A stretch of 48,127 nucleotides of DNA from a virus. This document shows, piece after piece, positions 40,587 through 47,883 of the stretch. How positions within the stretch are numbered: the first letter of the stretch is position 1; each line of letters starts with the position of its first letter. A program made the translations under genes and the position numbers. Location: IMG/VR virus record IMGVR_UViG_3300020183_000131, positions 1 through 48,127 of that record. One strand, 5' to 3'. The notes under the pieces are model-generated. The model saw only the letters and a program-made list of their open reading frames with translations, was not told the origin of the DNA and searched no databases.

Positions 40587-42929
40587 ATGTCTGAGTTTTC
40601 GTCTACCGCTCCCAGCGCTCTTGCCGTTTTCTATCGGACCTATAGCCGTCGAAAGCCAGATGGTTCGAGGGAAACCTTCAAGGAGGCCATGACGCGAACG
40701 ATTGATGATGTCGCTCGCGTTGGTCAATACACGGAAGAGGAGAAAAATCTTGTACTTGATCAGGCACTAAATCAACACTGCTTTCCTTCTGGCCGAGCGT
40801 TTTGGGTTGCTGGAACCGACTGGGCTGCTGAACAGAAGAATTTTAGTGGCTGGTATAATTGCACTAGCACTAACATCGTTGACCTTGATGCATTCAAACT
40901 TATCATGGAACTGGCCATGATGGGTTCTGGAACAGGCGCGATTCTTGAGACTGATCTTATTGAAAAACTACCAGCAGTTAAGAACAAAATTAATATCATT
41001 AAGATCAATAAAGTTGGCACGATTGCCAAGAAAAATCGCCAAGAGAATTCTTCGTTAGAACAACAAAACGATCTATTTGTCCTTACTGTTGGCGATAGCC
41101 GTCAGGGTTGGGCAGATGCCTATCGGATGGTGTTGAGTTTGGCAATGGAAGCCAAATGGCAACAAGGCGGTTCTACTCTGGATCTAAAGATTGGTCTTGG
41201 TAATATTCGACCCGCTGGTGAGCGTCTCAAAGGCTTTGGTGGTACAGCTAATCCAATCAAGGTCGAAGAAATGTTCACCAAGATCATCAACCTCCTTAAC
41301 AAAGCACAAGGGAGGAAGCTGACTTCGGTTGAATGTTGCTTGCTGATTGATGAAGCGGCCACCTGTGTTGTAGCAGGTAATATTCGCCGTAGTGCAGGCA
41401 TGCGCCAATTTGGCGAAGCCGACACTGAGGCAGCCAATTGCAAAATGGGTCTTTATACCCAAGATAAAGATGGTAACTGGAAAGTCGATCCAGAAAAGGA
41501 AGCGCTGAGAATGGCTAACCATACTCGCTGCTTTCATAATGTGCCCACAATCGAAGAGGTAGAGCAGTCCATCCGTCAGCAGTTTTATTCCGGTGAAGGT
41601 GCCATTCAATTTGTTCCGGAAGCTATTGCAAGAGCAAATCGTGATCTTCTCAACACATCCCATTCACGCGAAGTCTTCTTGAGTACTTACGCGGATGACA
41701 AGGAAATCGCCAAAAGTTACCTTGATTATCGCGCTCAGGAACTTGGTATTAGCATTGACGAGCGAGAACTTGAGCATCGAATGATGCGATATGGTCTTAA
41801 TCCTTGCGGGGAAATTATTGGCTCCGACTTCCACTGCAATCTGGCTGAAATTCATCTAAATACAATCAGTCCTGAAAACAAAAAAGGTCAGGATGATGCT
41901 TTCCGAGCAGGTGCATTGCAGGCAGCCGCATTGCTGCACCATGAATTTTATCATGAACGGTATCAATACAGTCGCTTAATTGATCCAATTGTTGGCGTGA
42001 GTTTTACCGGCCTATTTGATTTCTTTGTACATGCCTTTGGTAGTACTTGGCTGCAATGGATGATGAATGGCCGCCCAGGTGGCCGTATCGGTAAGGCTTT
42101 CATTCAATCAGAGCGGGAATACTTGGTGCGTTGGCGTGCGGTAGTGCGTGAAGCGATCAAGGAATATTGCGAGCGTCATGGACTTCGTGTTCCGAATCGT
42201 GTAACAACGGTGCAGCCTGCTGGCACTAAGAGCCTGATGACGGGGGCCTCCCCTGGCTGGCATCCTCCTAAGGCACAACGCTTTATTCGCCGAATCACCT
42301 TTGGCAAAACCGATCCACTAGTCTCTGCGCTGCGGGATTGGGGCTATTCAGTTGTTCCCGCTCAGTCCGCAAAGGATGAAGATGGAAATCTTCTGGATGA
42401 CATCATGGATCCTCGCGTCCATGAGGTTCTAGTTGAGATTCCGACCGCAGTCTCCTGGGCAAATGTAAACGGTTGCGACAAATTTGACCTGAGTAAATTG
42501 CCTGCAATTTCTCAGTGGGGCCTTTACATGCAGGTTCAGACTCACTACACTGAGCATAACACCTCTGCGACCATTGAGTTTCGAGAAGATGAAATTCCTA
42601 TTCTTACTTCTTGCATTCACTCCTCAATGGAGCAGAGTGCTGGTTATATCAGCGCTGCTCTTCTGGCTCGCTTTGATGTCAATGAAACTTTTCCCCGGCT
42701 TCCATTTGAACCAATCGATGCCCAGACCTACGAAAGACTTCATGGCGTCGCATCTTCTTACAGAAGCGCCCTCCCAATCATTTTTGGAAAAGATAAGGTG
42801 GATTTCTTAGAGGTTCTACAGCAGTATGACACCCCAGACTACGAGCTCAAGGGGGCTGCAGGATGTGATTCTGACAAATGTCTTTCCGAGGCGGAGAAAG
42901 ACGCTGATCAAGTTGGTAAGCAAATTTAA
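40587..42929 (+). CDS. nrdJ: class II ribonucleotide reductase, B12-dependent
   Basis: This 780-residue enzyme reduces ribonucleotides to deoxyribonucleotides using adenosylcobalamin. NPCGEIIGSDFHCNLAEIHLN (about residue 405, the NPCGE finger-loop cysteine) and QPAGTKSLMTGASPGWHPP (about 543) match the monomeric triphosphate-type class II enzymes of cyanobacteria and phages. NCTSTNIVDLDAF near the N-terminus carries the active-site pair cysteine. The C-terminus GCDSDKC holds the redox-active cysteines reduced by thioredoxin. I choose the ATG at 40587; a TTG at 40584 precedes it. It lies directly before dCTP deaminase. Confidence 0.95.
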   Translation: MSEFSSTAPSALAVFYRTYSRRKPDGSRETFKEAMTRTIDDVARVGQYTEEEKNLVLDQALNQHCFPSGRAFWVAGTDWAAEQKNFSGWYNCTSTNIVDLDAFKLIMELAMMGSGTGAILETDLIEKLPAVKNKINIIKINKVGTIAKKNRQENSSLEQQNDLFVLTVGDSRQGWADAYRMVLSLAMEAKWQQGGSTLDLKIGLGNIRPAGERLKGFGGTANPIKVEEMFTKIINLLNKAQGRKLTSVECCLLIDEAATCVVAGNIRRSAGMRQFGEADTEAANCKMGLYTQDKDGNWKVDPEKEALRMANHTRCFHNVPTIEEVEQSIRQQFYSGEGAIQFVPEAIARANRDLLNTSHSREVFLSTYADDKEIAKSYLDYRAQELGISIDERELEHRMMRYGLNPCGEIIGSDFHCNLAEIHLNTISPENKKGQDDAFRAGALQAAALLHHEFYHERYQYSRLIDPIVGVSFTGLFDFFVHAFGSTWLQWMMNGRPGGRIGKAFIQSEREYLVRWRAVVREAIKEYCERHGLRVPNRVTTVQPAGTKSLMTGASPGWHPPKAQRFIRRITFGKTDPLVSALRDWGYSVVPAQSAKDEDGNLLDDIMDPRVHEVLVEIPTAVSWANVNGCDKFDLSKLPAISQWGLYMQVQTHYTEHNTSATIEFREDEIPILTSCIHSSMEQSAGYISAALLARFDVNETFPRLPFEPIDAQTYERLHGVASSYRSALPIIFGKDKVDFLEVLQQYDTPDYELKGAAGCDSDKCLSEAEKDADQVGKQI

Positions 42930-42935
42930 TTTCCA

Positions 42936-43481
42936 ATGAGTACTCTTGTTGATTGGCAACTGGCACTTATGTGCATGGAGGACAAACTTATTTCTCCTTT
43001 TGATCTCAAGTATGTCAACCCCGCGTCAATCGATGTAACCCTTGGCAAGGAAATCCTTGTTGAGGGGCACATCTGTGGCCCTGAGGCACTTCGCACTCGT
43101 TGGTTACCTTTTGACCTGACAGGGTTTTCTGAAGACGAACCCTTTAGGTTGCGCCCTAGTAATTTCATCCTGGGCGTAACTAATGAGATTATCAAAGTGC
43201 CTGACTGGGCAGAAGCTCAATATCAACTCAAGAGCACTCTCGGTCGCATGGGACTTGAACATCTCATGGCTGGATATATCGATCCAGGATTTGAGGGTCG
43301 AATTACGCTCGAGTTGTTTAATGTTAATCAAAGGCATGATATTGAGCTTTGGCCTGGCATGCGAATTGGCCAATTGAGGTTTGCGCGACTTGATCAAACT
43401 CCTACAAATTCCTATGCAATTACAGGTAGATATATGAATGACATGACTGTTCAGCCCAGCAAGGGGATCAAGGTAGACTAA
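42936..43481 (+). CDS. dcd: dCTP deaminase / dUTPase-like
   Basis: This 181-residue trimeric enzyme converts dCTP to dUTP (and dUMP in bifunctional members), feeding ThyX. YVNPASIDVTLGKEI (the 'np.siDl.l' motif), PSNFILGVTNEIIKVPDW, KSTLGRMGLEHLMAGYIDPGFEGRITLELFNV (the core S-S-R...A.wIDPGF.G.itlEl.N) and PGMRIGQLRF are all present. It starts 6 bases after the RNR stop, so the two are one unit. The catalytic Glu sits in the GRITLELFN strand. Confidence 0.9.
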   Translation: MSTLVDWQLALMCMEDKLISPFDLKYVNPASIDVTLGKEILVEGHICGPEALRTRWLPFDLTGFSEDEPFRLRPSNFILGVTNEIIKVPDWAEAQYQLKSTLGRMGLEHLMAGYIDPGFEGRITLELFNVNQRHDIELWPGMRIGQLRFARLDQTPTNSYAITGRYMNDMTVQPSKGIKVD

Positions 43482-43539
43482 TAAGAGTCGCGAGAAGCGG
43501 CACAGATTCTTGCTGTGAAGGCAAATTGCTATTCTAAAA

Positions 43540-45129
43540 ATGCAGGGAGTACCGCATCCTATAAATGACCCTTCATTGGTGTCATATCATCGACCTGAGG
43601 TCGTCCGCATTCTCCCTTCATTACAGCTTGCGTCTGATTGCTGGTATTTATTAGACGGCACTTTTGTTGATGACAAAGGTTTAGCAAAGGATTTGAAGTC
43701 AAAATATTTAATGCAGGAGGACGGCGAACCTAACAGAGCTTATTACGGTCGCCTATCCAGATCTACCTACACTCCCATTTACAGAGACAGCATTCGGGCA
43801 TATGCTGGTCTGTTAAGCAGATTTCAAGTTATCGGTGCCCCTGCTTCGATGGATAATGCAGAAAAGAATATCGACCTTCAGGGCGAAAGTATTCAAAGTT
43901 TTTGGAACAAGTGCGACGAAAAAGCCCTGAGGGATGGTGGCGTTTTTATCATGGTTGATATGACGCCTGGCGAATCTGAGGAGAACTTCTTTGATGAGCA
44001 ATCGATAGGTCGCAGACCCTATATGCTCATGATTGAAAGAAAAGACGTGATCAATTGGTCTGTCACCTACGAGAATGGCAGAGAAAAACTTGCTCATGCT
44101 ACGATTCGTCAGATCAGGCAGAAAATCGAACCCGGCTCCTTTGGTGTTGAATTAGAAGCGATTTATCATGTTTGCCGCCCTGGATCGGTTGAGACATATC
44201 GATTAGAACGCAATGGTAGGGAGTGGAGACAGATCAAGGAACGCGAAGTAGCTACTTCTTTGCCTGTTGTTCCGATTGCATGGTATGGGGCTACGGTCTC
44301 TAGATTCGCCTCAGGTGATATCCCGTTAAACGGTTTAGCGGAATTATCAATTCAGCACTTCCAAATGCGCTCGGATCTGCATGAATTGATCCATAAATGC
44401 GCAATGCCAGTGCCTGTGCGTACTGGAGCCAAGATCGGACCAGATGGGCAACCTCTTCCTTTAATTCTTGGACCAAATACCGCAGTTGATCTTGATACCG
44501 AAGGCGGTAAGTTTGAATTTGCAGAGCCTTCTGGTCGCAGTCTTGAGCGCCATCAGGCGGAAATCCGTCATGTTGAAGGACTGATGGATCGCAGCGGCCT
44601 GAACTTCCTTTATGGGGCTGAAGTTAAGACTGCTACGGAGGCATCGCTGAGGGCGGCTCAAGTCGCGTCTCAAGTGTCTTCATTGGTACGCAACAAGACA
44701 TCTTCGTTCAATCTTGTGATGCGCTTCTGGGCCGCCTATAACGGCGAGATCAACCAGATCAACAACGAATCAGGATTGGCGATGAATGATAGTTTGATCA
44801 ACAAGCCAATGGATGCGTCGGATGTTGCTCAGCTTGTTAATCTTTATTCACAAGGGCTGGTCTCCAAGAGGACAGTGCTAGATGAACTGCAACGTGGAGG
44901 GGTCCTCGATCCTGATCTAAAGGTTGAGGATGAACTGCAAAGGACCGAGCAAGATCGCATGGATCAAATTGAACAGTCTCCTAATGATCAGTCCATAGTC
45001 GCGGAAGTGAATGAAGCCGTAAGCCGGGGTAGTGATAACAGATCTGCCAACAATCAAATAGATGGGCAGCCTAATGCAGATATTCAAACTCCAGAAAAAG
45101 TTCAAGCTTCAGCGGCGAGATCTCAGTGA
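43540..45129 (+). CDS. portal protein, DUF4055-like
   Basis: This 529-residue protein is the dodecameric portal of the DUF4055 type. VRILPSLQLASDCWYLLDG, then SRSTYTPIYRDSIRAYAGLLSR (the N-terminal helical wing) and VPIAWYGATVSRF...PPLNGLAELSIQHFQMRSDL-like core helices are followed by TATEASLRAAQVASQVSSLVRN (long stem/crown helices). The C-terminal tail is disordered and Gln/Asn-rich (QSPNDQSIVAEVNEA...). It lies next to dCTP deaminase, well separated from TerL. Confidence 0.85.
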   Translation: MQGVPHPINDPSLVSYHRPEVVRILPSLQLASDCWYLLDGTFVDDKGLAKDLKSKYLMQEDGEPNRAYYGRLSRSTYTPIYRDSIRAYAGLLSRFQVIGAPASMDNAEKNIDLQGESIQSFWNKCDEKALRDGGVFIMVDMTPGESEENFFDEQSIGRRPYMLMIERKDVINWSVTYENGREKLAHATIRQIRQKIEPGSFGVELEAIYHVCRPGSVETYRLERNGREWRQIKEREVATSLPVVPIAWYGATVSRFASGDIPLNGLAELSIQHFQMRSDLHELIHKCAMPVPVRTGAKIGPDGQPLPLILGPNTAVDLDTEGGKFEFAEPSGRSLERHQAEIRHVEGLMDRSGLNFLYGAEVKTATEASLRAAQVASQVSSLVRNKTSSFNLVMRFWAAYNGEINQINNESGLAMNDSLINKPMDASDVAQLVNLYSQGLVSKRTVLDELQRGGVLDPDLKVEDELQRTEQDRMDQIEQSPNDQSIVAEVNEAVSRGSDNRSANNQIDGQPNADIQTPEKVQASAARSQ

Positions 45130-45162
45130 TTTTGAATACAATGAACTATCGGAGCGGAATTG

Positions 45163-45360
45163 ATGATTATTGCCCGTTTTCAGTTCAAGCCAGGAGCTGC
45201 TAATCAATTTTGCTGGCTAGCTAGCCAGGAGATTGTGGAAATGACTTTTAATACCACTGCGGAACTTGTTGAGCTCTGCAAAGAAATCGAAGATTCGCTA
45301 GTGGATTGCACTGCATTGGTTAATGACAAAATCCTTGTGCTGTCTGGTTTCGCTTCTTGA
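45163..45360 (+). CDS. small hypothetical protein after portal
   Basis: This 65-residue protein starts at the ATG at 45163, 8 bases after a GGAG; a TTG at 45160 is less likely. It reads MIIARFQFKPGAANQFCWLA...TFNTTAELVELCKEIEDSL, with a short beta start and an amphipathic helix. The next gene starts in its stop (TTGA). No motif recognised. Confidence 0.55.
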   Translation: MIIARFQFKPGAANQFCWLASQEIVEMTFNTTAELVELCKEIEDSLVDCTALVNDKILVLSGFAS

Positions 45361-45710
45361 ATCATCCACTAAAATCAGGCACCGTCATCCGTTCGCACGG
45401 CGGATCATTTGCCTACAAAACGATTGGACCAGTTTGCGTTTTGTATGATCGGGAAGAGCTGCCTTGGCCTTCCTGTTCAATGCAATGGAAAGGTAAGCAG
45501 CCCAGTTGGAACAGGATCGGCAAAAGATTCGTCCCAGACCTGGCGGCATCAAGATGCCCTAGTTATGCTGTAAGCGGTATTGACCTGCATGGTCATATCT
45601 GGACTCAAGTACATATTTTGTACTATGAGCGACTTTCCAATACGGAGAAAGCCTGGTGGTATTCGAAGATCCCTCAAGGAAAACAATATCCGGATCTAAC
45701 GGATCAATGA
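45357..45710 (+). CDS. hypothetical protein, TTG start
   Basis: This is a 117-residue protein rich in Trp, Tyr and His (PWPSCSMQWKGKQPSWNRIG, IDLHGHIWTQVHILYYERLSNTEKAWWYS). It begins at a TTG overlapping the previous stop. The aromatic-rich compact beta make-up suggests a folded domain, maybe binding a ligand or carbohydrate, but no family is recognised. It ends inside an ATGA overlap with the next gene. Confidence 0.5.
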   Translation: MNHPLKSGTVIRSHGGSFAYKTIGPVCVLYDREELPWPSCSMQWKGKQPSWNRIGKRFVPDLAASRCPSYAVSGIDLHGHIWTQVHILYYERLSNTEKAWWYSKIPQGKQYPDLTDQ

Positions 45711-45847
45711 GCCCTGAATTTTGGTCTAGGATTCTTAAGGAAAAGAAGCTGGAACCACCTGGAAGGGATGAGGCAGTTGCGGCAACCATTAGGCATATTG
45801 AGGAGAAAAAGCAACGAGCTAAAGCTGAGCACCAAAAAAAGAAATGA
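45707..45847 (+). CDS. small conserved phage protein
   Basis: This 46-residue protein reads MSPEFWSRILKEKKLEPPGRDEAVAATIRHIEEKKQRAK. The 'SPEFW.ri...kkLe.PGRd.A' pattern is familiar from small phage proteins located near structural or packaging genes, function unknown. It starts in the previous stop (ATGA). It has a charged, helical C-terminus. Confidence 0.6.
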   Translation: MSPEFWSRILKEKKLEPPGRDEAVAATIRHIEEKKQRAKAEHQKKK

Positions 45848-45914
45848 TTCCCGTAAACTTTGTTGTATTTGCGTTAAATTGCAGTAGATTGATTCGTTAT
45901 TTCGGTAAATTTCC

Positions 45915-46121
45915 ATGGATAAAAAGGATTTCAGCTTTAACCTAAGTACAGATGAAATGAGAGAGCATGCTGGGGATTTGGGTGTTGTTGGCGGATGCAT
46001 AGCAGCAGCATTTGCTATCGCTGCCCTGATTACCCTTAGCCTGTTGCTTTCGCCGATTGTCGGTGTTAGCGCCTGGAAACTTGTCTTGATTTTGTTTTTG
46101 GCAAGATTCTGGTTTGTTTGA
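45915..46121 (+). CDS. small two-helix membrane protein
   Basis: This 68-residue protein has a polar start (MDKKDFSFNLSTDEMREHAGD) followed by two hydrophobic helices (GVVGGCIAAAFAIAALITLSLLL and AWKLVLILFLARFWFV). It could be a holin-like or other membrane-modifying protein. It lies away from the main lysis genes, 7 bases before the tRNA-Arg, and no assignment is certain. Confidence 0.55.
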   Translation: MDKKDFSFNLSTDEMREHAGDLGVVGGCIAAAFAIAALITLSLLLSPIVGVSAWKLVLILFLARFWFV

Positions 46122-46128
46122 GTTGTCT

Positions 46129-46202
46129 GGTCCAGTAGCTCAGCGGAATAGAGCAACTGCCTTCTAAGCAGTCGGTCGCAGGTTCGAATCCTGCCTGGAT
46201 CG
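46129..46202 (+). tRNA. tRNA-Arg (anticodon UCU)
   Basis: A complete 74-base cloverleaf: acceptor GGTCCAG/CTGGATC, D stem GCTC/GAGC, anticodon stem ACTGC/GCAGT with loop CTTCTAA (anticodon TCT, reads AGA/AGG), variable CGGTC, T arm GCAGG-TTCGAAT-CCTGC. Discriminator G; CCA is not encoded. Reads codons often favoured by AT-rich phages. Confidence 0.95.
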
Positions 46203-46278
46203 TTTGTAACTTGCCCGAGATATTCATTTTTTTTATAAGCGCAAAAAAGATATATTGACTTAGGCCAAATTTTTAAAC

Positions 46279-47322
46279 ATGAACGCCTTTCAGCACCCGC
46301 TCCGCATTTATGCGGATCAAGAGGCAAATGGTATGTTCCTGTTGATTGGTAACGATAAATCTTCTAATGTCGTATCACACGCAGAATTTATCAGGGCTAA
46401 ATGGCTCCGCTCAATTCCGCTTGACAACTGCGACTTAATTGAGATTGTCTTGGAACGTGCTCACACCATTTGCGCGGATAAATCACCAGCCCAACGCTTT
46501 ACAGACACCCAATGGAGTTGTTTCAAGAAGATGTGCTACGAGATTGGTGCCGCGCGAAAAGTGAAGATTCGTCTCCTGGCATTTCCTGAGCGGATCACAC
46601 CTTCTGCGCGGCAGTTGGCATATGGCTGCTCAGATAAGTGGAGTGCCTTAGAGAAAAAGAATCCCATTAAAAAGCTCAGTCCGGACTGCGGCACTCATGA
46701 CATTAAGGCTATCCGTAGCTACTGTAATGCTTTTCCTGACACGGTTCCGCTTATGGATCTAATGGAGCGCAAGTCTCCGACTCCTGATGCAATTATTAAA
46801 GCGGTCAACGAACATAGGCAGCGACTCAATTTAGAGCTAGTGCGCCTGAAATCTCGTGGTTATAAGGATGAAAATCATCCCTGGATTAAGCAGATCAAGT
46901 CCGCGCTTCCAGTGTTGCTTGAAAAAATGAGCCAAAAACAGTTGGAAGAGCTCGGAATTACCTTTAATAAGCGTAACGGCAAGCTGAATAAAATTGTCAA
47001 AATGGCACGTCTTGTGACGTTGTGGGCTCTGACACATGACCTCGACGGCAGGGTGCTTAAGGATGATTTAGGTCGTCCCGCTGGTCGTCGCTATTATCAG
47101 CGCTTGATTAGTTCCTCACCGTTCCGCACCCGTAAGGCTGGCATCCATCGCGCAAATCTATATCGGGATTACAGAAGCACATACATCCGCCGCCAAATGG
47201 GCAAATTGTCTAAGTCTGAAGTTGTAGGCAATCTCGAATTCCGTCGGCACCGTAATTCTTACACTAAGATGATTTTTGATTTAATCAAGGTTTTTCAAAC
47301 AGTAGAGTGCGTAATGGAATAG
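46279..47322 (+). CDS. unrecognised protein, possible RNase H-like nuclease
   Basis: This 347-residue protein lies between tRNA genes. Its N-terminal half hints at a RuvC/RNase H-like fold: a first strand with Asp (LRIYADQEANGMFLLIG), then DLIEIVLERAHTI (Glu), then SPDCGTHDIKAIRSYC (Asp...Asp). The spacing suits the three or four carboxylates of such nucleases, and the second half is Arg/Lys-rich (GRRYYQRLISSSPFRTRKAGIHRANLYRDYRS), which could bind nucleic acid. A RuvC-like resolvase or tRNA/DNA-cutting enzyme is possible; this is inference. It could equally be a domain of unknown fold. Confidence 0.55.
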   Translation: MNAFQHPLRIYADQEANGMFLLIGNDKSSNVVSHAEFIRAKWLRSIPLDNCDLIEIVLERAHTICADKSPAQRFTDTQWSCFKKMCYEIGAARKVKIRLLAFPERITPSARQLAYGCSDKWSALEKKNPIKKLSPDCGTHDIKAIRSYCNAFPDTVPLMDLMERKSPTPDAIIKAVNEHRQRLNLELVRLKSRGYKDENHPWIKQIKSALPVLLEKMSQKQLEELGITFNKRNGKLNKIVKMARLVTLWALTHDLDGRVLKDDLGRPAGRRYYQRLISSSPFRTRKAGIHRANLYRDYRSTYIRRQMGKLSKSEVVGNLEFRRHRNSYTKMIFDLIKVFQTVECVME

Positions 47323-47327
47323 TTACA

Positions 47328-47336
47328 TGCTATACT
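47328..47336 (+). promoter_or_regulatory. candidate extended -10 promoter for tRNAs
   Basis: TGCTATACT is an extended -10 (TGnTATAAT, one mismatch) 5 bases after the preceding stop. It begins the 124-base gap (47323-47446) before tRNA-Ile, which also holds a GTCTTG-CCG-CAAGAC hairpin (47370-47384). No -35 found. Likely drives the tRNA cluster and the zinc-ribbon gene. Confidence 0.4.
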
Positions 47337-47417
47337 GTATTTTAAGAGGTTATTGACCCTCTACACATGGTCTTGCCGCAAGACGGCATACACTGACTCT
47401 GAGGGCAACCTAGTACT

Positions 47418-47444
47418 ACTTACTTCATGCTAAAATAAGTAAGT
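47418..47444. repeat. 8-bp inverted repeat before tRNA-Ile
   Basis: ACTTACTT (47418-47425) and AAGTAAGT (47437-47444) form a perfect stem with an 11-base loop that contains TGCTAAAAT (47428-47436), a second extended -10-like string. It ends 2 bases before tRNA-Ile and could be a processing signal, an operator around a promoter or a terminator. Confidence 0.5.
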
Positions 47445-47446
47445 GG

Positions 47447-47521
47447 GGGACTGTTGCTTATTGGTTAAAGCCGTCGCCTTATAAGCGGCAGAACCGGGTT
47501 CAATTCCCGGCAGTCCTACCA
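47447..47521 (+). tRNA. tRNA-Ile (anticodon UAU)
   Basis: Cloverleaf with acceptor GGGACTG/CAGTCCT (first pair G-T), D stem GCTT/AAGC, anticodon stem GTCGC/GCGGC with loop CTTATAA (anticodon TAT), variable AGAA, T arm CCGGG-TTCAATT-CCCGG, discriminator A and an encoded CCA (47519-47521). UAU reads AUA directly; most bacteria instead use a CAU anticodon modified to lysidine. Confidence 0.9.
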
Positions 47522-47522
47522 A

Positions 47523-47596
47523 GGCTGACTAGCCCAATCGGCAGAGGCAAGCGACTTAAAATCGCTCCAGTCTGAGTTCGAATCTCAGGTCAGCTA
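47523..47596 (+). tRNA. tRNA with Leu anticodon UAA, short variable arm
   Basis: Cloverleaf with acceptor GGCTGAC/GTCAGCT (first pair G-T), D stem GCC/GGC, anticodon stem AGCGA/TCGCT with loop CTTAAAA (anticodon TAA, Leu UUA), variable CCAGT, T arm CTGAG-TTCGAAT-CTCAG and discriminator A. It lies one base after tRNA-Ile. The variable arm is only 5 bases, whereas bacterial Leu tRNAs normally have a long one. No CCA encoded and no group I intron. Confidence 0.85.
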
Positions 47597-47615
47597 TCTA
47601 CTCTCCTTCTTCGCC

Positions 47616-47804
47616 ATGCAGTGCCCTAAGTGCGGGAACATCACCAATCTGACGAACTCCCTGTCGATTGGTATTTCCGTTCAACGCTATCGTCGATGCC
47701 CACGATGCGACCATAAATTCATGACTTATGAGATTCCCGAGTCTCACATAAAAAGCGCAATTGACTACCTCGACCTTGAAAATCGTGGTAGACTAACGAA
47801 ATAA
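47616..47804 (+). CDS. NrdR-type zinc-ribbon protein without ATP-cone
   Basis: This 62-residue protein begins MQCPKCGNITNLTNSLSIGISVQRYRRCPRCDHKFMTYEIPE. The two CxxC pairs and the 'RyRrCprCdhkFmTyE' end match the N-terminal zinc ribbon of NrdR, the repressor of ribonucleotide reductase genes. The ATP-cone that follows in full NrdR is absent; only ~20 further residues remain. Co-occurrence with a phage RNR suggests nucleotide-pool regulation, though this zinc ribbon also occurs in other small phage proteins. Its position directly behind tRNAs suggests co-transcription. Confidence 0.75.
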   Translation: MQCPKCGNITNLTNSLSIGISVQRYRRCPRCDHKFMTYEIPESHIKSAIDYLDLENRGRLTK

Positions 47805-47843
47805 GCGATCATTTCCGCTTCGAGCCCCTCCAGGGTTCGCCCC

Positions 47844-47879
47844 CGGCATTGGGGATCGATGCCGTTGAGCTCTATTTTT
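47844..47879 (+). terminator. candidate terminator after zinc-ribbon gene
   Basis: CGGCAT-TGGGGATCG-ATGCCG forms a 6-bp stem, and GAGC (47822-47825) can pair with GCTC (47869-47872) outside it. A TTTTT follows at 47875-47879. It separates the zinc-ribbon gene from the secreted protein downstream; the base of the helix is loose, so the call is moderate. Confidence 0.45.
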
Positions 47880-47883
47880 AACA

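Noticed and set aside
43527-43535. TGCTATTCT as an extended -10 for the portal gene
   Set aside because: A start site 7 bases downstream would fall on or after the portal ATG at 43540, leaving no leader; the match is probably chance.
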